DNA from: Firmicutes bacterium M10-2
GTDB lineage: Bacteria; Bacillota_I; Bacilli_A; Erysipelotrichales; Erysipelotrichaceae
Direction of reading: 5' to 3'
Assembly (NCBI GenBank): GCA_000403415.2
Contig: KE159684.1
Location: forward strand, 1 to 43,784
DNA length: 43,784 bases
Positions 7,299 through 15,963 of this stretch are shown one piece after another. Under the pieces are notes generated by a model. It ran no database searches. It saw nothing but the letters and a program-made list of their open reading frames with translations, and had not been told where the DNA came from. Positions within the stretch are counted from its first letter, which is position 1; every line of letters begins with the position of its first letter. The position numbers and the translations under genes are program-made.

Positions 7299-8921
7299 AT
7301 GAAAACAAGTAAAATGATGCTTTGCGCAAGTGCGTTAGCCCTTGCTTTGAGTGGCTGCTCGTCCGGATCCAAGAATTCGACAGGCAGCACCCAAGTGCTT
7401 AACTTAGCCAAAGAAAACGATGTGATCACGATGGATTCGACATTAGCAACAGACGGAATGTCATTTGAAGTCATCAACATGATCATCGAAGGGCTGGAAA
7501 CAACCAACGAAGAAGGCGATATTGTTCCTGCGTTAGCAAAAAGCTATGAAGTATCCGATGACGGACTGACTTACACGTTCCATTTAAGAGATGCGAAGTG
7601 GTCTAACGGAGATCCTGTAACAGCAAGCGACTTCGAATACGCTTGGAAAGATGCAGCCAGTGATCCGACAAGCGATTACGCGTATATTTTCGGAACAGAT
7701 GGGGCATGTATCAAAGGAGCAAGCGAAGCAATGGGGAATCCCGAAAACAAGGATGCTCTTGCCGTAAAAGCCGAAGACGAAAAAACATTTGTCGTGGAAT
7801 TGGAACGAAAGACCCCTTATTTTGTTTCGCTTACGACATTCCCGCCTTTTTATCCTGTCAATGAAAAATTTGCCGAAGAACAAGGAGAACAATACGGACT
7901 TTCCCCGGAAAATCTTTTATTTTGCGGACCATTCAAATTAGAAGAATGGACAAAAGGAAATTCTCTGAAATTATCAAAGAATGAAAACTATTGGGATGCT
8001 GAGAATGTCGCATTGGAAGAAATTAACATTTCAATTGTTCCCGAGCCAAGCTCTGCCGCGCTGGCATTTGAAAACGGCACAACCGATTACGCGCGATTAA
8101 ATTCTTCGCTTGTCGATAAATACAAAGACAATGAAGCCTATCAATCCGTACTTGGAAGCTTCTTATGGTATTTGCAGTATAACTTGGAAAATTCCGATCT
8201 GCAAAATGAAAATTTGCGAAAAGCACTCGCTTATGCGGTCGATCGGGATAATTTGACCCAAAATGTATTAAAAGACGGTTCGATTGCCGCCGAAGGATTC
8301 GTGACCAAACAACTTGCCAACGGACCGGACGGAAAAGATTATCGCGAAACAACCGACGGCTATTTCCTTGAACGCGGTCAGGACAGCGAAAAACTGGCAC
8401 AGGAATATTTCGAGAAAGCGAAACAGGAGCTTGGAAAAGACGAAATTAATTTACGGTTCTTATTCGAGCCAAGCGATCCTTCCAAATCCGCCGCTGAATT
8501 TATGCAATCCGAATTTGCGAAATTAGACGGTTTAAACATCGCAATGATTTCTCAAGAAAAAAACGTACGTTTAAAGACTCAGCAAAATGGTGATTTCGAT
8601 CTTGTATTGACTCGCTGGGGACCTGACTATGCGGATCCAACGACCTATTTGAATGTAATCTTGCCGGATACATCATTCAACTACGGACACTATCGCAGCG
8701 AAGAATATAAAAAAGCTCTTGATGAAGCGGCCAATGCCAAAACAGACGAAGAACGCTGGGAACTGTTGAAAAAAGCAGAAAAGATTGCTATGGATGATGT
8801 GGCGATCGCTCCGATATTCCAAACCGGTGCCTCCGATCTGATCAATCCGAAAGTCAAGCATTTAGTTGATAATCCGGTTGGCGTACCATTTGTGTATAAG
8901 TACGTCACAATCGAAGAATGA
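7299..8921 (+). CDS. Oligopeptide-type ABC transporter substrate-binding lipoprotein
   Basis: The 540-residue protein starts with a lipoprotein signal peptide (MKTSKMMLCASALALALSGC), with Cys20 in the lipobox LSGC, so it should be tethered outside the membrane. The rest is a family 5 solute-binding protein: it includes EVSDDGLTYTFHLRDAKWSNGDPVTA, given here in part as LTYTFHLRDAKWSNGDPV, and later LRKALAYAVDR. It would capture peptides or related solutes. No permease or ATPase gene is adjacent, so it must work with a transporter encoded elsewhere or act as a sensor. The stop overlaps the start of the amidohydrolase gene by 4 bases (ATGA), and the promoter carries a cre-like site. Confidence 0.92.
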   Translation: MKTSKMMLCASALALALSGCSSGSKNSTGSTQVLNLAKENDVITMDSTLATDGMSFEVINMIIEGLETTNEEGDIVPALAKSYEVSDDGLTYTFHLRDAKWSNGDPVTASDFEYAWKDAASDPTSDYAYIFGTDGACIKGASEAMGNPENKDALAVKAEDEKTFVVELERKTPYFVSLTTFPPFYPVNEKFAEEQGEQYGLSPENLLFCGPFKLEEWTKGNSLKLSKNENYWDAENVALEEINISIVPEPSSAALAFENGTTDYARLNSSLVDKYKDNEAYQSVLGSFLWYLQYNLENSDLQNENLRKALAYAVDRDNLTQNVLKDGSIAAEGFVTKQLANGPDGKDYRETTDGYFLERGQDSEKLAQEYFEKAKQELGKDEINLRFLFEPSDPSKSAAEFMQSEFAKLDGLNIAMISQEKNVRLKTQQNGDFDLVLTRWGPDYADPTTYLNVILPDTSFNYGHYRSEEYKKALDEAANAKTDEERWELLKKAEKIAMDDVAIAPIFQTGASDLINPKVKHLVDNPVGVPFVYKYVTIEE

Positions 8922-10450
8922 GGACCGCACTGATCAACGGAAAGATCTTTTGCGAAAATCAGACTTTTTGCCAAGCTCTCCTAGTTGAAGATCATACTAT
9001 CCTTAAAACAGGAAGCAATGCAGAAATATTAAACGAAAAGAACGACACGATCCTTGATCTTAAAGGAAAGGTCGTTCTTCCTGCGTTTAATGATTCTCAT
9101 ATGCATATTTCCATGCTTGGTGAGATCCTGTGCGACATTGACTTATCTTCGTGTCGATCAATCAAAGAAATTCAGCAAACGATCCTTTCGTTTTACAACA
9201 CGCACCCCAATGTTTCCCTGCTCCACGGTATCGGATGGAATCAAGATATGTTGCTTGAAAAACGCATGCTCGAAAAGAAAGATCTCGATCAGATCCTGCC
9301 TCATATTCCTATGGTCATGGAACGGGTATGCACTCACATCTTAACTGTGAATCAAGCAATGATCGATCAAACTTTGCTTCCCGATTCTTTTGATCGTCGA
9401 TCCGGAATCGCCAAGGAAAACGAATGTGTTCCGTTCTTAAAAAAAGTTCATCGAAAATCAAAGGAAACAGTGTGCCATCACTTAGAATGTGTCACCACTC
9501 ATTGCTTGAGCAAAGGAATTACATCCCTTCAAACAGCCGATATGAAAGAAGATAATTTTGAAATGCTCTTTGAAGTATATGAAGAATTTTCAAAGCAGAA
9601 AAAAATCCGCTTATGCCATCAATTCAATATCGAAGATCCACAGAAAATCGATCAACTTTTGAAAATGAAGCCTGAAAATCCAGAGTTTCATCAAATCGGT
9701 CCGATCAAGCTGTTTATGGATGGCTCGCTTGGCGCCCGCACCGCTTTATTAAAAAAACCTTACGCCGATGATCCGGGGACAAACGGCATTCAAGTCATCA
9801 GTGATCAAAAATTTGAAGAAATTCTGCAATACGCCAAAGATCATCATCTTCAGGTCATTACTCATGCGATTGGAGATCAAGCCATTCAAAAAGTGCTCGA
9901 TCACTATAAAAAGTTTCAAGACACAGGCAACCCTCTTCGCTGGGGTATTGTGCATGTCCAAATTACCGACAAAGCATTGATCGATCAGTTCCGAAACCAG
10001 AACATTTTAGCTTTGATACAGCCGATCTTTCTGGAATACGACCTTCATATCGTAGAAGACCGAGTTGGAAAAGATCTTGCTTCGACATCTTATGCTTTCT
10101 ATTCGCTCCCTAATATTTCCTTAGGAACCGATGCACCTGTCGAGCAAATCGATCCGATGAACAACCTTCATTGTGCTCTTTTCCGTCAGGATTATGCTTA
10201 TTGGCCAAAAGACGGCTGGAACATTCAGGAAGCTCTTTCTTTGAAAGAAGCATTGACTGCCTATACTCAAGGTAGTGCATTTGTTCAATTCAAGGAAGAG
10301 CAGCTCGGTAAAATCGCACCCGGATATTTAGCAGATCTTGTCGTATTGGATCAAGATATTTTTTTGAATCCGACCCTTTTATTGAACACACAAGTTCTTG
10401 CGACAATGTGCAATGGAAAATGGGTATATAAAAAAGAAAACGGACTTTAA
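8918..10450 (+). CDS. Amidohydrolase family protein (YtcJ-like, amidohydrolase 3 type)
   Basis: The 510-residue metal-dependent hydrolase has the amidohydrolase landmarks. DSHMHI near residue 60 gives the two N-terminal metal-binding His, LFMDGSLGARTA lies mid-protein, ITHAIGDQAI follows, and LGTDAPVEQIDP gives the late metal-binding Asp. The C-terminal LGKIAPGYLADLVVLD is the usual small beta-domain signature. It is cytoplasmic. The substrate is unknown; this subfamily includes N-substituted formamide or amide hydrolases of poorly known specificity. The ATG overlaps the oppA-like stop, so the two are translationally coupled, suggesting that it processes the compound the lipoprotein captures. 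Confidence 0.88.
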   Translation: MRTALINGKIFCENQTFCQALLVEDHTILKTGSNAEILNEKNDTILDLKGKVVLPAFNDSHMHISMLGEILCDIDLSSCRSIKEIQQTILSFYNTHPNVSLLHGIGWNQDMLLEKRMLEKKDLDQILPHIPMVMERVCTHILTVNQAMIDQTLLPDSFDRRSGIAKENECVPFLKKVHRKSKETVCHHLECVTTHCLSKGITSLQTADMKEDNFEMLFEVYEEFSKQKKIRLCHQFNIEDPQKIDQLLKMKPENPEFHQIGPIKLFMDGSLGARTALLKKPYADDPGTNGIQVISDQKFEEILQYAKDHHLQVITHAIGDQAIQKVLDHYKKFQDTGNPLRWGIVHVQITDKALIDQFRNQNILALIQPIFLEYDLHIVEDRVGKDLASTSYAFYSLPNISLGTDAPVEQIDPMNNLHCALFRQDYAYWPKDGWNIQEALSLKEALTAYTQGSAFVQFKEEQLGKIAPGYLADLVVLDQDIFLNPTLLLNTQVLATMCNGKWVYKKENGL

Positions 10451-10462
10451 GTTCGTTTTTTT
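10437..10462. terminator. Bidirectional terminator between amidohydrolase and deoB
   Basis: AAACGGACTT and AAGTTCGTTT form a stem of about 10 bp with one G-T pair. A T-run follows on each strand, and the hairpin lies at the stop codons of two convergent genes. Confidence 0.8.
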
Positions 10463-11654
10463 ATATAAGCTGGTCCAGCAAAGACACTCCAATCATAGAC
10501 GAAGTTTTTTGAATATCAAAATTTTCTAAAATTGTCATTCCGATCACGCCAAAACTTTTTTGTTCTTCCAATGTTTTTGAATGATCCATTTGTTTATGAT
10601 AAGCAAGAAAAGGGACTTTTTCCCTTGTATGATCGGTTCCGCGATAACATGGATCGTTACCATGGTCGGCTGTAACGATCAGCAAATCCTTAGAATCGAT
10701 CTGTTCAAGCAATTCGCCAAGTTTTTTATCGAAAGTTTCCAATTCTTTTCCGTAACCGATCGGATCGCGCCGATGTCCCCATTTGGCATCGAAATCGACA
10801 AGATTGGTAAAAATCAAGCCATTATAATCCTTTTTCATTTCCCGAATTGTTTGTTCCATTCCCTGAACACTCGACTCGGAATGAATGGCTTTGGTGATTC
10901 CCTTCCCATTGAAAATATCGGATATTTTTCCGATCGCAACGACATCTTTTTTGTTCTCTTTCAATAAATCGAGTACCGTTGGTTCAAATGGATCGACTGA
11001 AAGATCTTTGCGATTGGATGTCCGTTCAAAATGGTCTTTATCCTTGCCAATATAAGGTCTTGCAATCACACGTCCTACTTTCCATTGCGGTTTCATTGTA
11101 ATTTTTCGTGCAATCCCGCATACACGATACAGTTCTTCCAATCCCATGCTTTGCTCGTGACCGCAAATCTGCAGAACCGAATCCGCCGAAGTATATACGA
11201 TCATTTTCTCGGAATGACTGGCAAGCTCTTCTTCTCCAAGTTCCTTCAAAATTTCTGTCCCGCTGGCCGATTTATTTCCAATCACTGTATGCCCGCTTTC
11301 TTTTTCCAACTGTTCGATCAGTTCCCGAGGAAACCCGGTATCTGTGAACGTGATAAACGGTGTTTTTGTATGCAGTCCCATCATTTCCCAATGACCGGTT
11401 GTTGTATCTTTTCCGACAGACTGTTCACAAAGCGCACATTGAACACCAATCGGTTGTACCGTAGGAGCATGTTTTGAAGCTTGCAGATTTCCAAGCCCCA
11501 ACTTCATCAAGTTAGGAATAAGAAAAGGATCCATGCACGCATCGATGTGCGCGAATGTGTTTGCTTCCTTATCTCCATATTCATCTGCATCATCCATAGC
11601 CCCGATTCCAAACGAGTCAACAACAATTAAGATGATCTTATTAAATTTCTTCAT
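10461..11654 (-). CDS. deoB: Phosphopentomutase
   Basis: This enzyme interconverts ribose-1- or deoxyribose-1-phosphate and the 5-phosphates in nucleoside salvage. The 397-residue length is typical. The alkaline-phosphatase-fold signatures are present: IVVDSFGIGAMDDADEYGD at the N-terminus (metal-binding Asp), KDTTTGHWEMMG (acceptor Thr region), and VTADHGNDP near residue 330 (metal-binding Asp and His). It starts after AAAGGAGAAAGG. It stands alone here, with no purine nucleoside phosphorylase or deoC next to it, unlike the common deo operon. Confidence 0.96.
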   Translation of the reverse strand: MKKFNKIILIVVDSFGIGAMDDADEYGDKEANTFAHIDACMDPFLIPNLMKLGLGNLQASKHAPTVQPIGVQCALCEQSVGKDTTTGHWEMMGLHTKTPFITFTDTGFPRELIEQLEKESGHTVIGNKSASGTEILKELGEEELASHSEKMIVYTSADSVLQICGHEQSMGLEELYRVCGIARKITMKPQWKVGRVIARPYIGKDKDHFERTSNRKDLSVDPFEPTVLDLLKENKKDVVAIGKISDIFNGKGITKAIHSESSVQGMEQTIREMKKDYNGLIFTNLVDFDAKWGHRRDPIGYGKELETFDKKLGELLEQIDSKDLLIVTADHGNDPCYRGTDHTREKVPFLAYHKQMDHSKTLEEQKSFGVIGMTILENFDIQKTSSMIGVSLLDQLI

Positions 11655-11675
11655 ATCCTTTCTCCTTTTGCATTT

Positions 11676-11705
11676 ATTATATTTAGATTTTATCTATGGG
11701 AACAA
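11676..11705 (-). promoter_or_regulatory. Probable deoB promoter
   Basis: TATAAT on the minus strand is preceded at 18 bp by TTGTTC. It lies about 20 bp upstream of the deoB start. Confidence 0.45.
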
Positions 11706-11855
11706 GCAGGAAAAAATAAATTGAACTCTTTTATGATTCAACACCCGTAATTTCAATCACAGGACGAATCCGCTGTAATCGTATCGGAAATCTTATCACT
11801 TGCTAGGATTGAATTTGTGGAAATACATATGTTAGGCTTATAGTGAACTTTTTAT

Positions 11856-11876
11856 ATGGCATCATGATCATGCCAT
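11856..11876. promoter_or_regulatory. Palindrome upstream of pcp
   Basis: Arms ATGGCAT and ATGCCAT flank a 7-bp centre. GATAAT follows directly and could be the -10 of pcp, so the palindrome would occupy the spacer between -35 and -10. It is a candidate operator; the -35 is weak. Confidence 0.4.
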
Positions 11877-11896
11877 GATAATTGGAGAACTTTTTT

Positions 11897-12541
11897 ATGA
11901 AATTGTTGATTACCGGCTTTGAACCGTTTGGAAACGAATCCATCAATCCTGCGTATGAAGCTGTCAAGCTTCTTTCGGATACAATCGGAAATGTACATCT
12001 TGTCAAGCTCGAAATTCCGACCGAATTCATGCGAGCAGGTATGGTACTGAAAGATGCAATCGATCAATTCCATCCGGATGTTGTTGTCTGTATTGGGCAA
12101 GCAGGCGGACGCAGCGCCATTACACCTGAAAAAGTTGCCATTAACTTAATGGATGCCCGGATTCCGGATAATGCAGGATATCAGCCTTTCGATAAACCGA
12201 TACGAGAAGATGGGGAAACAGCCTACTTTTCTTCTTTGCCGGTCAAAGCAATGGTCCAAGCAATCCGCGATGCAAAAATCCCTTCATTTTTATCGTACAG
12301 TGCCGGAACATATGTTTGCAATTGCTTGATGTATGAACTTCTTTATTTGATTGATCATTTTTATCCGACAATCAAAGGTGGTTTCATTCACGTTCCTTAT
12401 ATGACCGAACAAGCTGTCGATAAGCCAAACGGAATGCCGTTCATGGACCTTAAAACAATTGTGCACGGATTGGAAAAAGCAATCGAAGCCATTGCGGAAC
12501 ATGAAGAAGATATTCAAATTCATCTAGGTGAAACGCATTGA
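11897..12541 (+). CDS. pcp: Pyrrolidone-carboxylate (pyroglutamyl) peptidase
   Basis: This cysteine peptidase removes N-terminal pyroglutamate from peptides in the cytoplasm. The chosen start (ATG after TTGGAG) gives 214 residues, the normal family size; the frame could open earlier at 11882, but that would skip the ribosome site. The catalytic triad is visible: Glu78 in RSAITPEKVAIN, Cys141 in SAGTYVCN and His165 in GFIHVPYM. A palindrome lies at its promoter. It is a single gene, convergent with cutC across a shared hairpin. Confidence 0.96.
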   Translation: MKLLITGFEPFGNESINPAYEAVKLLSDTIGNVHLVKLEIPTEFMRAGMVLKDAIDQFHPDVVVCIGQAGGRSAITPEKVAINLMDARIPDNAGYQPFDKPIREDGETAYFSSLPVKAMVQAIRDAKIPSFLSYSAGTYVCNCLMYELLYLIDHFYPTIKGGFIHVPYMTEQAVDKPNGMPFMDLKTIVHGLEKAIEAIAEHEEDIQIHLGETH

Positions 12542-12542
12542 T

Positions 12543-12579
12543 AAAAAAACGCACGGATCATTTCGATCGTGCGCTTTTT
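12543..12579. terminator. Bidirectional terminator between pcp and cutC
   Basis: The stem CGCACGGATC / GATCGTGCG has one bulge. It is followed by CTTTTT on the plus strand and by GTTTTTTT on the minus strand. The cutC stop lies inside it. Confidence 0.8.
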
Positions 12580-13307
12580 ATGTTCGCAAGTTCTCTTACA
12601 AGTTTTTCACTTACAATGTCGTATTCCATTTCATGCGGTTTTCCAAGATAAGCATAAGAAACTTCTTTGCCTTTGGTTGTCGGATCCTCTCGATATGACT
12701 TGCATGAAGAATGAATTTGTTTAATCTTCGTCGTTTCCAGGATCTTTTCCGCATTGCTTGCATTGATTCCGCTTCCTGCCAAAATCTCGATTTTCTTTCC
12801 GTACTTGTCCTGTAAAGCTTTAATTACTTCCATTCCTTGTTCGGCTTTTTCATGCTGCCCCGAAGTCAGTACGCGATCCACATTGCATTCGATCAAATCA
12901 AGCATTGCCTGATCCAGATCGTTGACAACATCGATTGCTCGATGAAAGACGGCTTCCTTCCCGTAGGAATGAATCAAATCGACCATTCTTTTTGTGTTGG
13001 ACACATCCACATTTTTTTCATCGGTCAAAAATCCGAACGCAAGGCCATCTGCTTTGTTTTCCAACAGATCTTCTGCTTCCCCAAACATCACTTCGACCTC
13101 ATCTTCCTCATAGCAAAACCCGGCAGCTCGAGGACGAACCATACAAATAACAGGCAAAGTCGTCTTTTCTTTTACTCGTTTTAACGTTGCAATGCTTGGA
13201 GTCAATCCTCCCACCGCCAGAGCGCTGTTCAGTTCTACCCGATCTGCTCCACCTTGTTGGGCTGCAATACAATCAGCCAGCGACCCTGCACAAACTTCAA
13301 AGATCAT
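12558..13307 (-). CDS. cutC: CutC family protein
   Basis: The 249-residue TIM-barrel protein begins MIFEVCAGSLADCIAAQQGG, with the family pattern GADRVELNSALAVGGLTPS and later VDRVLTSGQ and EILAGSGIN. The family is named for copper homeostasis, but its biochemical role is unsettled. The start is the ATG preceded by GGAGGACAGCTT, overlapping the stop of the upstream peptidase as ATGA; the longer in-frame start is inside the peptidase gene. It is the last gene of a PTS/glycosylasparaginase run, so a sugar- or glycoside-linked role is as likely here as a copper one. Confidence 0.93.
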   Translation of the reverse strand: MIFEVCAGSLADCIAAQQGGADRVELNSALAVGGLTPSIATLKRVKEKTTLPVICMVRPRAAGFCYEEDEVEVMFGEAEDLLENKADGLAFGFLTDEKNVDVSNTKRMVDLIHSYGKEAVFHRAIDVVNDLDQAMLDLIECNVDRVLTSGQHEKAEQGMEVIKALQDKYGKKIEILAGSGINASNAEKILETTKIKQIHSSCKSYREDPTTKGKEVSYAYLGKPHEMEYDIVSEKLVRELANIKSARSK

Positions 13308-14410
13308 AAGCTGTCCTCCATTCCCAAACGGATCATAGATAATCCGTATATTTTTGTATTCATGATCAAATCCTGAATATCCATCCATTCATCCGGCAAA
13401 TGCCCGATTCCTTTTTGTCCCGGAAAACTAGGTCCGAAAGGAAGAATGTTCGGAACCCGTTTCGCATACGTTCCCCCTGTCGTAGTGGTTGGTGTTCCAT
13501 CCAATCCAGTTATATCTTCATAGGCCGAACGCAAAATTTTACATAATGTGCTGTCTTTATCGAAGAAAACAGGTTTCCAATCTGAGCACAAGATCAATTG
13601 CTCATTGTCTTTTAAAGTCTTTTTTAAGCAATCCTTTATTTGGTTTGTATCAATACAAGGTGGATAAGATACCGCAAAAGCAATCCCTTCTTCATCCAGT
13701 ACTGTGTTACGTATATCCAAGGTTCCGAATTCCGTATCTTTGACATCCAGTCCAAGCGCTTTTTCTTTTGGGATATTTGCCAACAAATAACGATTCAGCC
13801 AATCTCTTTCGTGTTCTCTATCGGAAAAAACAATTCGGAAAACAGCTCGGCCCCTTTCAGCATAAACGACCGGAAACTTATTATCCGGAGTCCATCCCGC
13901 AATAGGTGGCTTTTTATGTTTCAGGAACACCGGAATATCTTCCATTCCGGTTTCTTCATTCGTCCCAAAAACGATCCAGATCGGATGCTTAAGTTCGATC
14001 CCAAGATCCTTGATTGCCTTCAACGCATACAAATTTGCCAAGATCGGTCCTTTGTTGTCGAGAATCCCTCGCGCATACAAACGCCCGTTTCTTTCTGTTA
14101 ATGTATAAGGATCGCTTGTCCAGCCATCTTTTGCTTCGACCACATCCAAATGTCCGACAATCCCGATATACTCATCTCCTTGACCGTATTTAACAATCCC
14201 GATTTGATTTTCGATCATTTCCGTTTCGAATCCCATGCTGTCGGCCAATCGTAAAGTTTCGACTAAAGCTTGTTTCGGACCTTGTCCGTAAGGAGCCTCT
14301 TTTTCGGGAATCCCTCTTTCTGAACGAATCGAGATAATCCGGGAAATTCCGTCAATCATTTTCTGCGCATTCTTTTCGATATGCTGCAATACAATATCTT
14401 CTGAAATCAT
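13304..14410 (-). CDS. M20 family metallopeptidase (PepV/Sapep-like dipeptidase)
   Basis: The 368-residue zinc peptidase is a shorter version of the PepV/Sapep type (usually 450 or more residues). Expected metal ligands and catalytic residues are visible: His and Asp in GIVGHLDVV, Asp in RGILDNKGP, the Glu pair in GTNEETGM, Asp in WTPDNKFPV and the late His in GIGHLPDEW. About 90 residues of the lid region seem reduced rather than lost by frameshift, since the frame is continuous. It would cleave dipeptides or short peptides in the cytoplasm. One base separates it from the glycosylasparaginase gene upstream and it overlaps cutC by 4 bases. Confidence 0.88.
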   Translation of the reverse strand: MISEDIVLQHIEKNAQKMIDGISRIISIRSERGIPEKEAPYGQGPKQALVETLRLADSMGFETEMIENQIGIVKYGQGDEYIGIVGHLDVVEAKDGWTSDPYTLTERNGRLYARGILDNKGPILANLYALKAIKDLGIELKHPIWIVFGTNEETGMEDIPVFLKHKKPPIAGWTPDNKFPVVYAERGRAVFRIVFSDREHERDWLNRYLLANIPKEKALGLDVKDTEFGTLDIRNTVLDEEGIAFAVSYPPCIDTNQIKDCLKKTLKDNEQLILCSDWKPVFFDKDSTLCKILRSAYEDITGLDGTPTTTTGGTYAKRVPNILPFGPSFPGQKGIGHLPDEWMDIQDLIMNTKIYGLSMIRLGMEDSL

Positions 14411-14411
14411 A

Positions 14412-15371
14412 TTATTTTCGAACCAGCGGAGCCGTGCGCGTTCTCATATAGTTATCCATCCATTCTTTGGATGCGACTTCGAAGTACTGACTTCCGTCTT
14501 CCTTGAATTTCACAAGATAAACTGTCGGTTCTTCCTTTTCGGTTGCAACCGCAAAGCTGAATCCTTCGATATTTGTAGCGCAGCCCCATTCCCCTTTGTT
14601 GTTCATGGCAATCAAAGATAAATCTCCGGCTTTTCCGCGACGTTCTTTTAATTTTCGATCTAGCGAACGTACAGTTTTTTCACAAGCTTGCTGTGGTGTG
14701 AACCCTTCTTTCATCAAACGGACGATTTCATAGGAAACACATCCTTTCATCAAGTCTTCTCCTAACCCTGTCGCACTCGCTCCTCCAACTTCGGAATCCA
14801 CATAAAATCCCGAACCCGAAATCGGAGAATCACCGACACGTCCTGCTCTTTTCATGAACAATCCGGATGTCGATGTTGCTGCACACATATGCCCGAATTG
14901 ATCAAGATCCACCATTCCAACTGTATCATGTCCGGAATAAGGTTTTAATTCCAATTCTTCGACTTCTTTTTTTCGATTGTAATAATGGATTTTTGCTCTT
15001 TCTGTAAGCATATTCTTGCGTTCGAATCCGTTTTTATGAGCATACTTTTCCGCTCCCGCTCCGACAAGCATATTATTGACTGGTTCTGTGCTTAATTTCC
15101 GAGCAATAGAAACTGGATTTGCATAATCTTTGATCGCAGCCACAGCTCCAATCGACAACGTATCTCCATCCATCCATGCCGCATCTAGTTCCACTTCCAT
15201 TTCTTCATTCGGAAGTCCTCCGTACCCTACTGATTTATAATATTCAAAGTCTTCTACAGCTCGAATGGCAGTTTCTAATGCATCGTCTGCTGTTTGACCT
15301 TGATCAAGCATTTTGGCGCCTTCGCTAATTCCTTCAAGAGCCATACGCCATGTTGCGATAATTCCGTACAT
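14412..15371 (-). CDS. N4-(beta-N-acetylglucosaminyl)-L-asparaginase family (glycosylasparaginase)
   Basis: This Ntn-hydrolase of 319 residues cleaves the GlcNAc-Asn bond of glycoasparagines. It is made as a precursor that self-cleaves before Thr150 in the motif GHDTVGMV. Supporting motifs are MAAWMDG-like text (DAAWMDGDTLSIGAV), GRVGDSPISGSGFYVD and GGASATGLGEDLMK, all in family order. There is no signal peptide, so the substrate must be brought into the cell. It starts after AAGGAGGAAG. It lies between a GrdB-like gene and an M20 peptidase gene, downstream of PTS genes, which supports a glycosylated-amino-acid pathway. Isoaspartyl peptidase activity is the alternative. Confidence 0.9.
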   Translation of the reverse strand: MYGIIATWRMALEGISEGAKMLDQGQTADDALETAIRAVEDFEYYKSVGYGGLPNEEMEVELDAAWMDGDTLSIGAVAAIKDYANPVSIARKLSTEPVNNMLVGAGAEKYAHKNGFERKNMLTERAKIHYYNRKKEVEELELKPYSGHDTVGMVDLDQFGHMCAATSTSGLFMKRAGRVGDSPISGSGFYVDSEVGGASATGLGEDLMKGCVSYEIVRLMKEGFTPQQACEKTVRSLDRKLKERRGKAGDLSLIAMNNKGEWGCATNIEGFSFAVATEKEEPTVYLVKFKEDGSQYFEVASKEWMDNYMRTRTAPLVRK

Positions 15372-15391
15372 TTTTCTTCCTCCTTTTTAAA

Positions 15392-15410
15392 AAGAGAGCA
15401 GAGCTCTCTT
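15392..15410 (-). promoter_or_regulatory. Intercistronic hairpin between the GrdB-like and glycosylasparaginase genes
   Basis: AAGAGAGC and GCTCTCTT form a perfect 8-bp stem with a 3-base loop at the upstream stop codon. Only about five T residues follow before AAAAAGGAGG. It may be a weak terminator or an mRNA processing or stability site that lowers downstream expression. Confidence 0.5.
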
Positions 15411-15933
15411 AAAAACAAACTTCGTCTTTTAAATCGGAAATGTCTTTCTTCTGCGCAAGGTTACCGATGATCTTACACATATTTTCCAGCGCGTCGTTCA
15501 GTCCAACAGCTCCTTTTTTCGGACACTTCACGATTGGAATCACATTTTTAAACTCACTAATCGTCTTTTCGTTTTCTTCCGACATGCACGCAATCGCAGG
15601 GATATCGGTTTTTTCCTGAATACTTGCTGCTACATGAGCGGCCATATTCGCATAATCCGTATAATTGAAGCATGGTCCGCACAACACGCCATCTGGTTTT
15701 AATTTCAAAACAAGCGCAGTGATCTTGCGAACGATTTCTTCCGGATCCTGTAAATATGTTCCATTCCCGCAATATACGCAGGCAACTACTTTTTCATCAT
15801 TGCTTTTCAAGAACCGTTCCATCATTACGGCAGGTCCGATCACTTCTTTTGTTGCCTTTAAAGGAACAAGCTTATCATCTTTGGTTCCGGCTCCTGCTTG
15901 AATTTGATCATATACCATTATAATTTTTTTCAT
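15409..15933 (-). CDS. Small stand-alone protein resembling part of glycine/betaine reductase component B (GrdB-like)
   Basis: The 174-residue protein resembles a segment of GrdB-type reductase subunits. The core is VVACVYCGNGTYLQDPEEI, then LKPDGVLCGPCFNYTDYANMA and DIPAIACMSEEN, matching the GrdB order (VVAT.CGDN, DPD.FIAGPAFN.GRYG, GIP.VTGMYEEN). Full GrdB proteins are about 430 residues with a selenocysteine; here the chain is short, with Cys52, Cys55, Cys85 and Cys88 and no in-frame TGA. No other Grd genes are nearby. It lies between the PTS EIIC gene and the glycosylasparaginase gene, so it probably serves the same pathway, but its reaction is unknown. It starts after GGAAAGGAAACC. Confidence 0.65.
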   Translation of the reverse strand: MKKIIMVYDQIQAGAGTKDDKLVPLKATKEVIGPAVMMERFLKSNDEKVVACVYCGNGTYLQDPEEIVRKITALVLKLKPDGVLCGPCFNYTDYANMAAHVAASIQEKTDIPAIACMSEENEKTISEFKNVIPIVKCPKKGAVGLNDALENMCKIIGNLAQKKDISDLKDEVCF

Positions 15934-15963
15934 TTCGGTTTCCTTTCCAGATCGTTTTATATT

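Noticed and set aside
13304-14410. The M20 peptidase as a frameshifted pseudogene because it is short
   Set aside because: The frame is continuous and all metal ligands are present in order; it is a shorter subtype.
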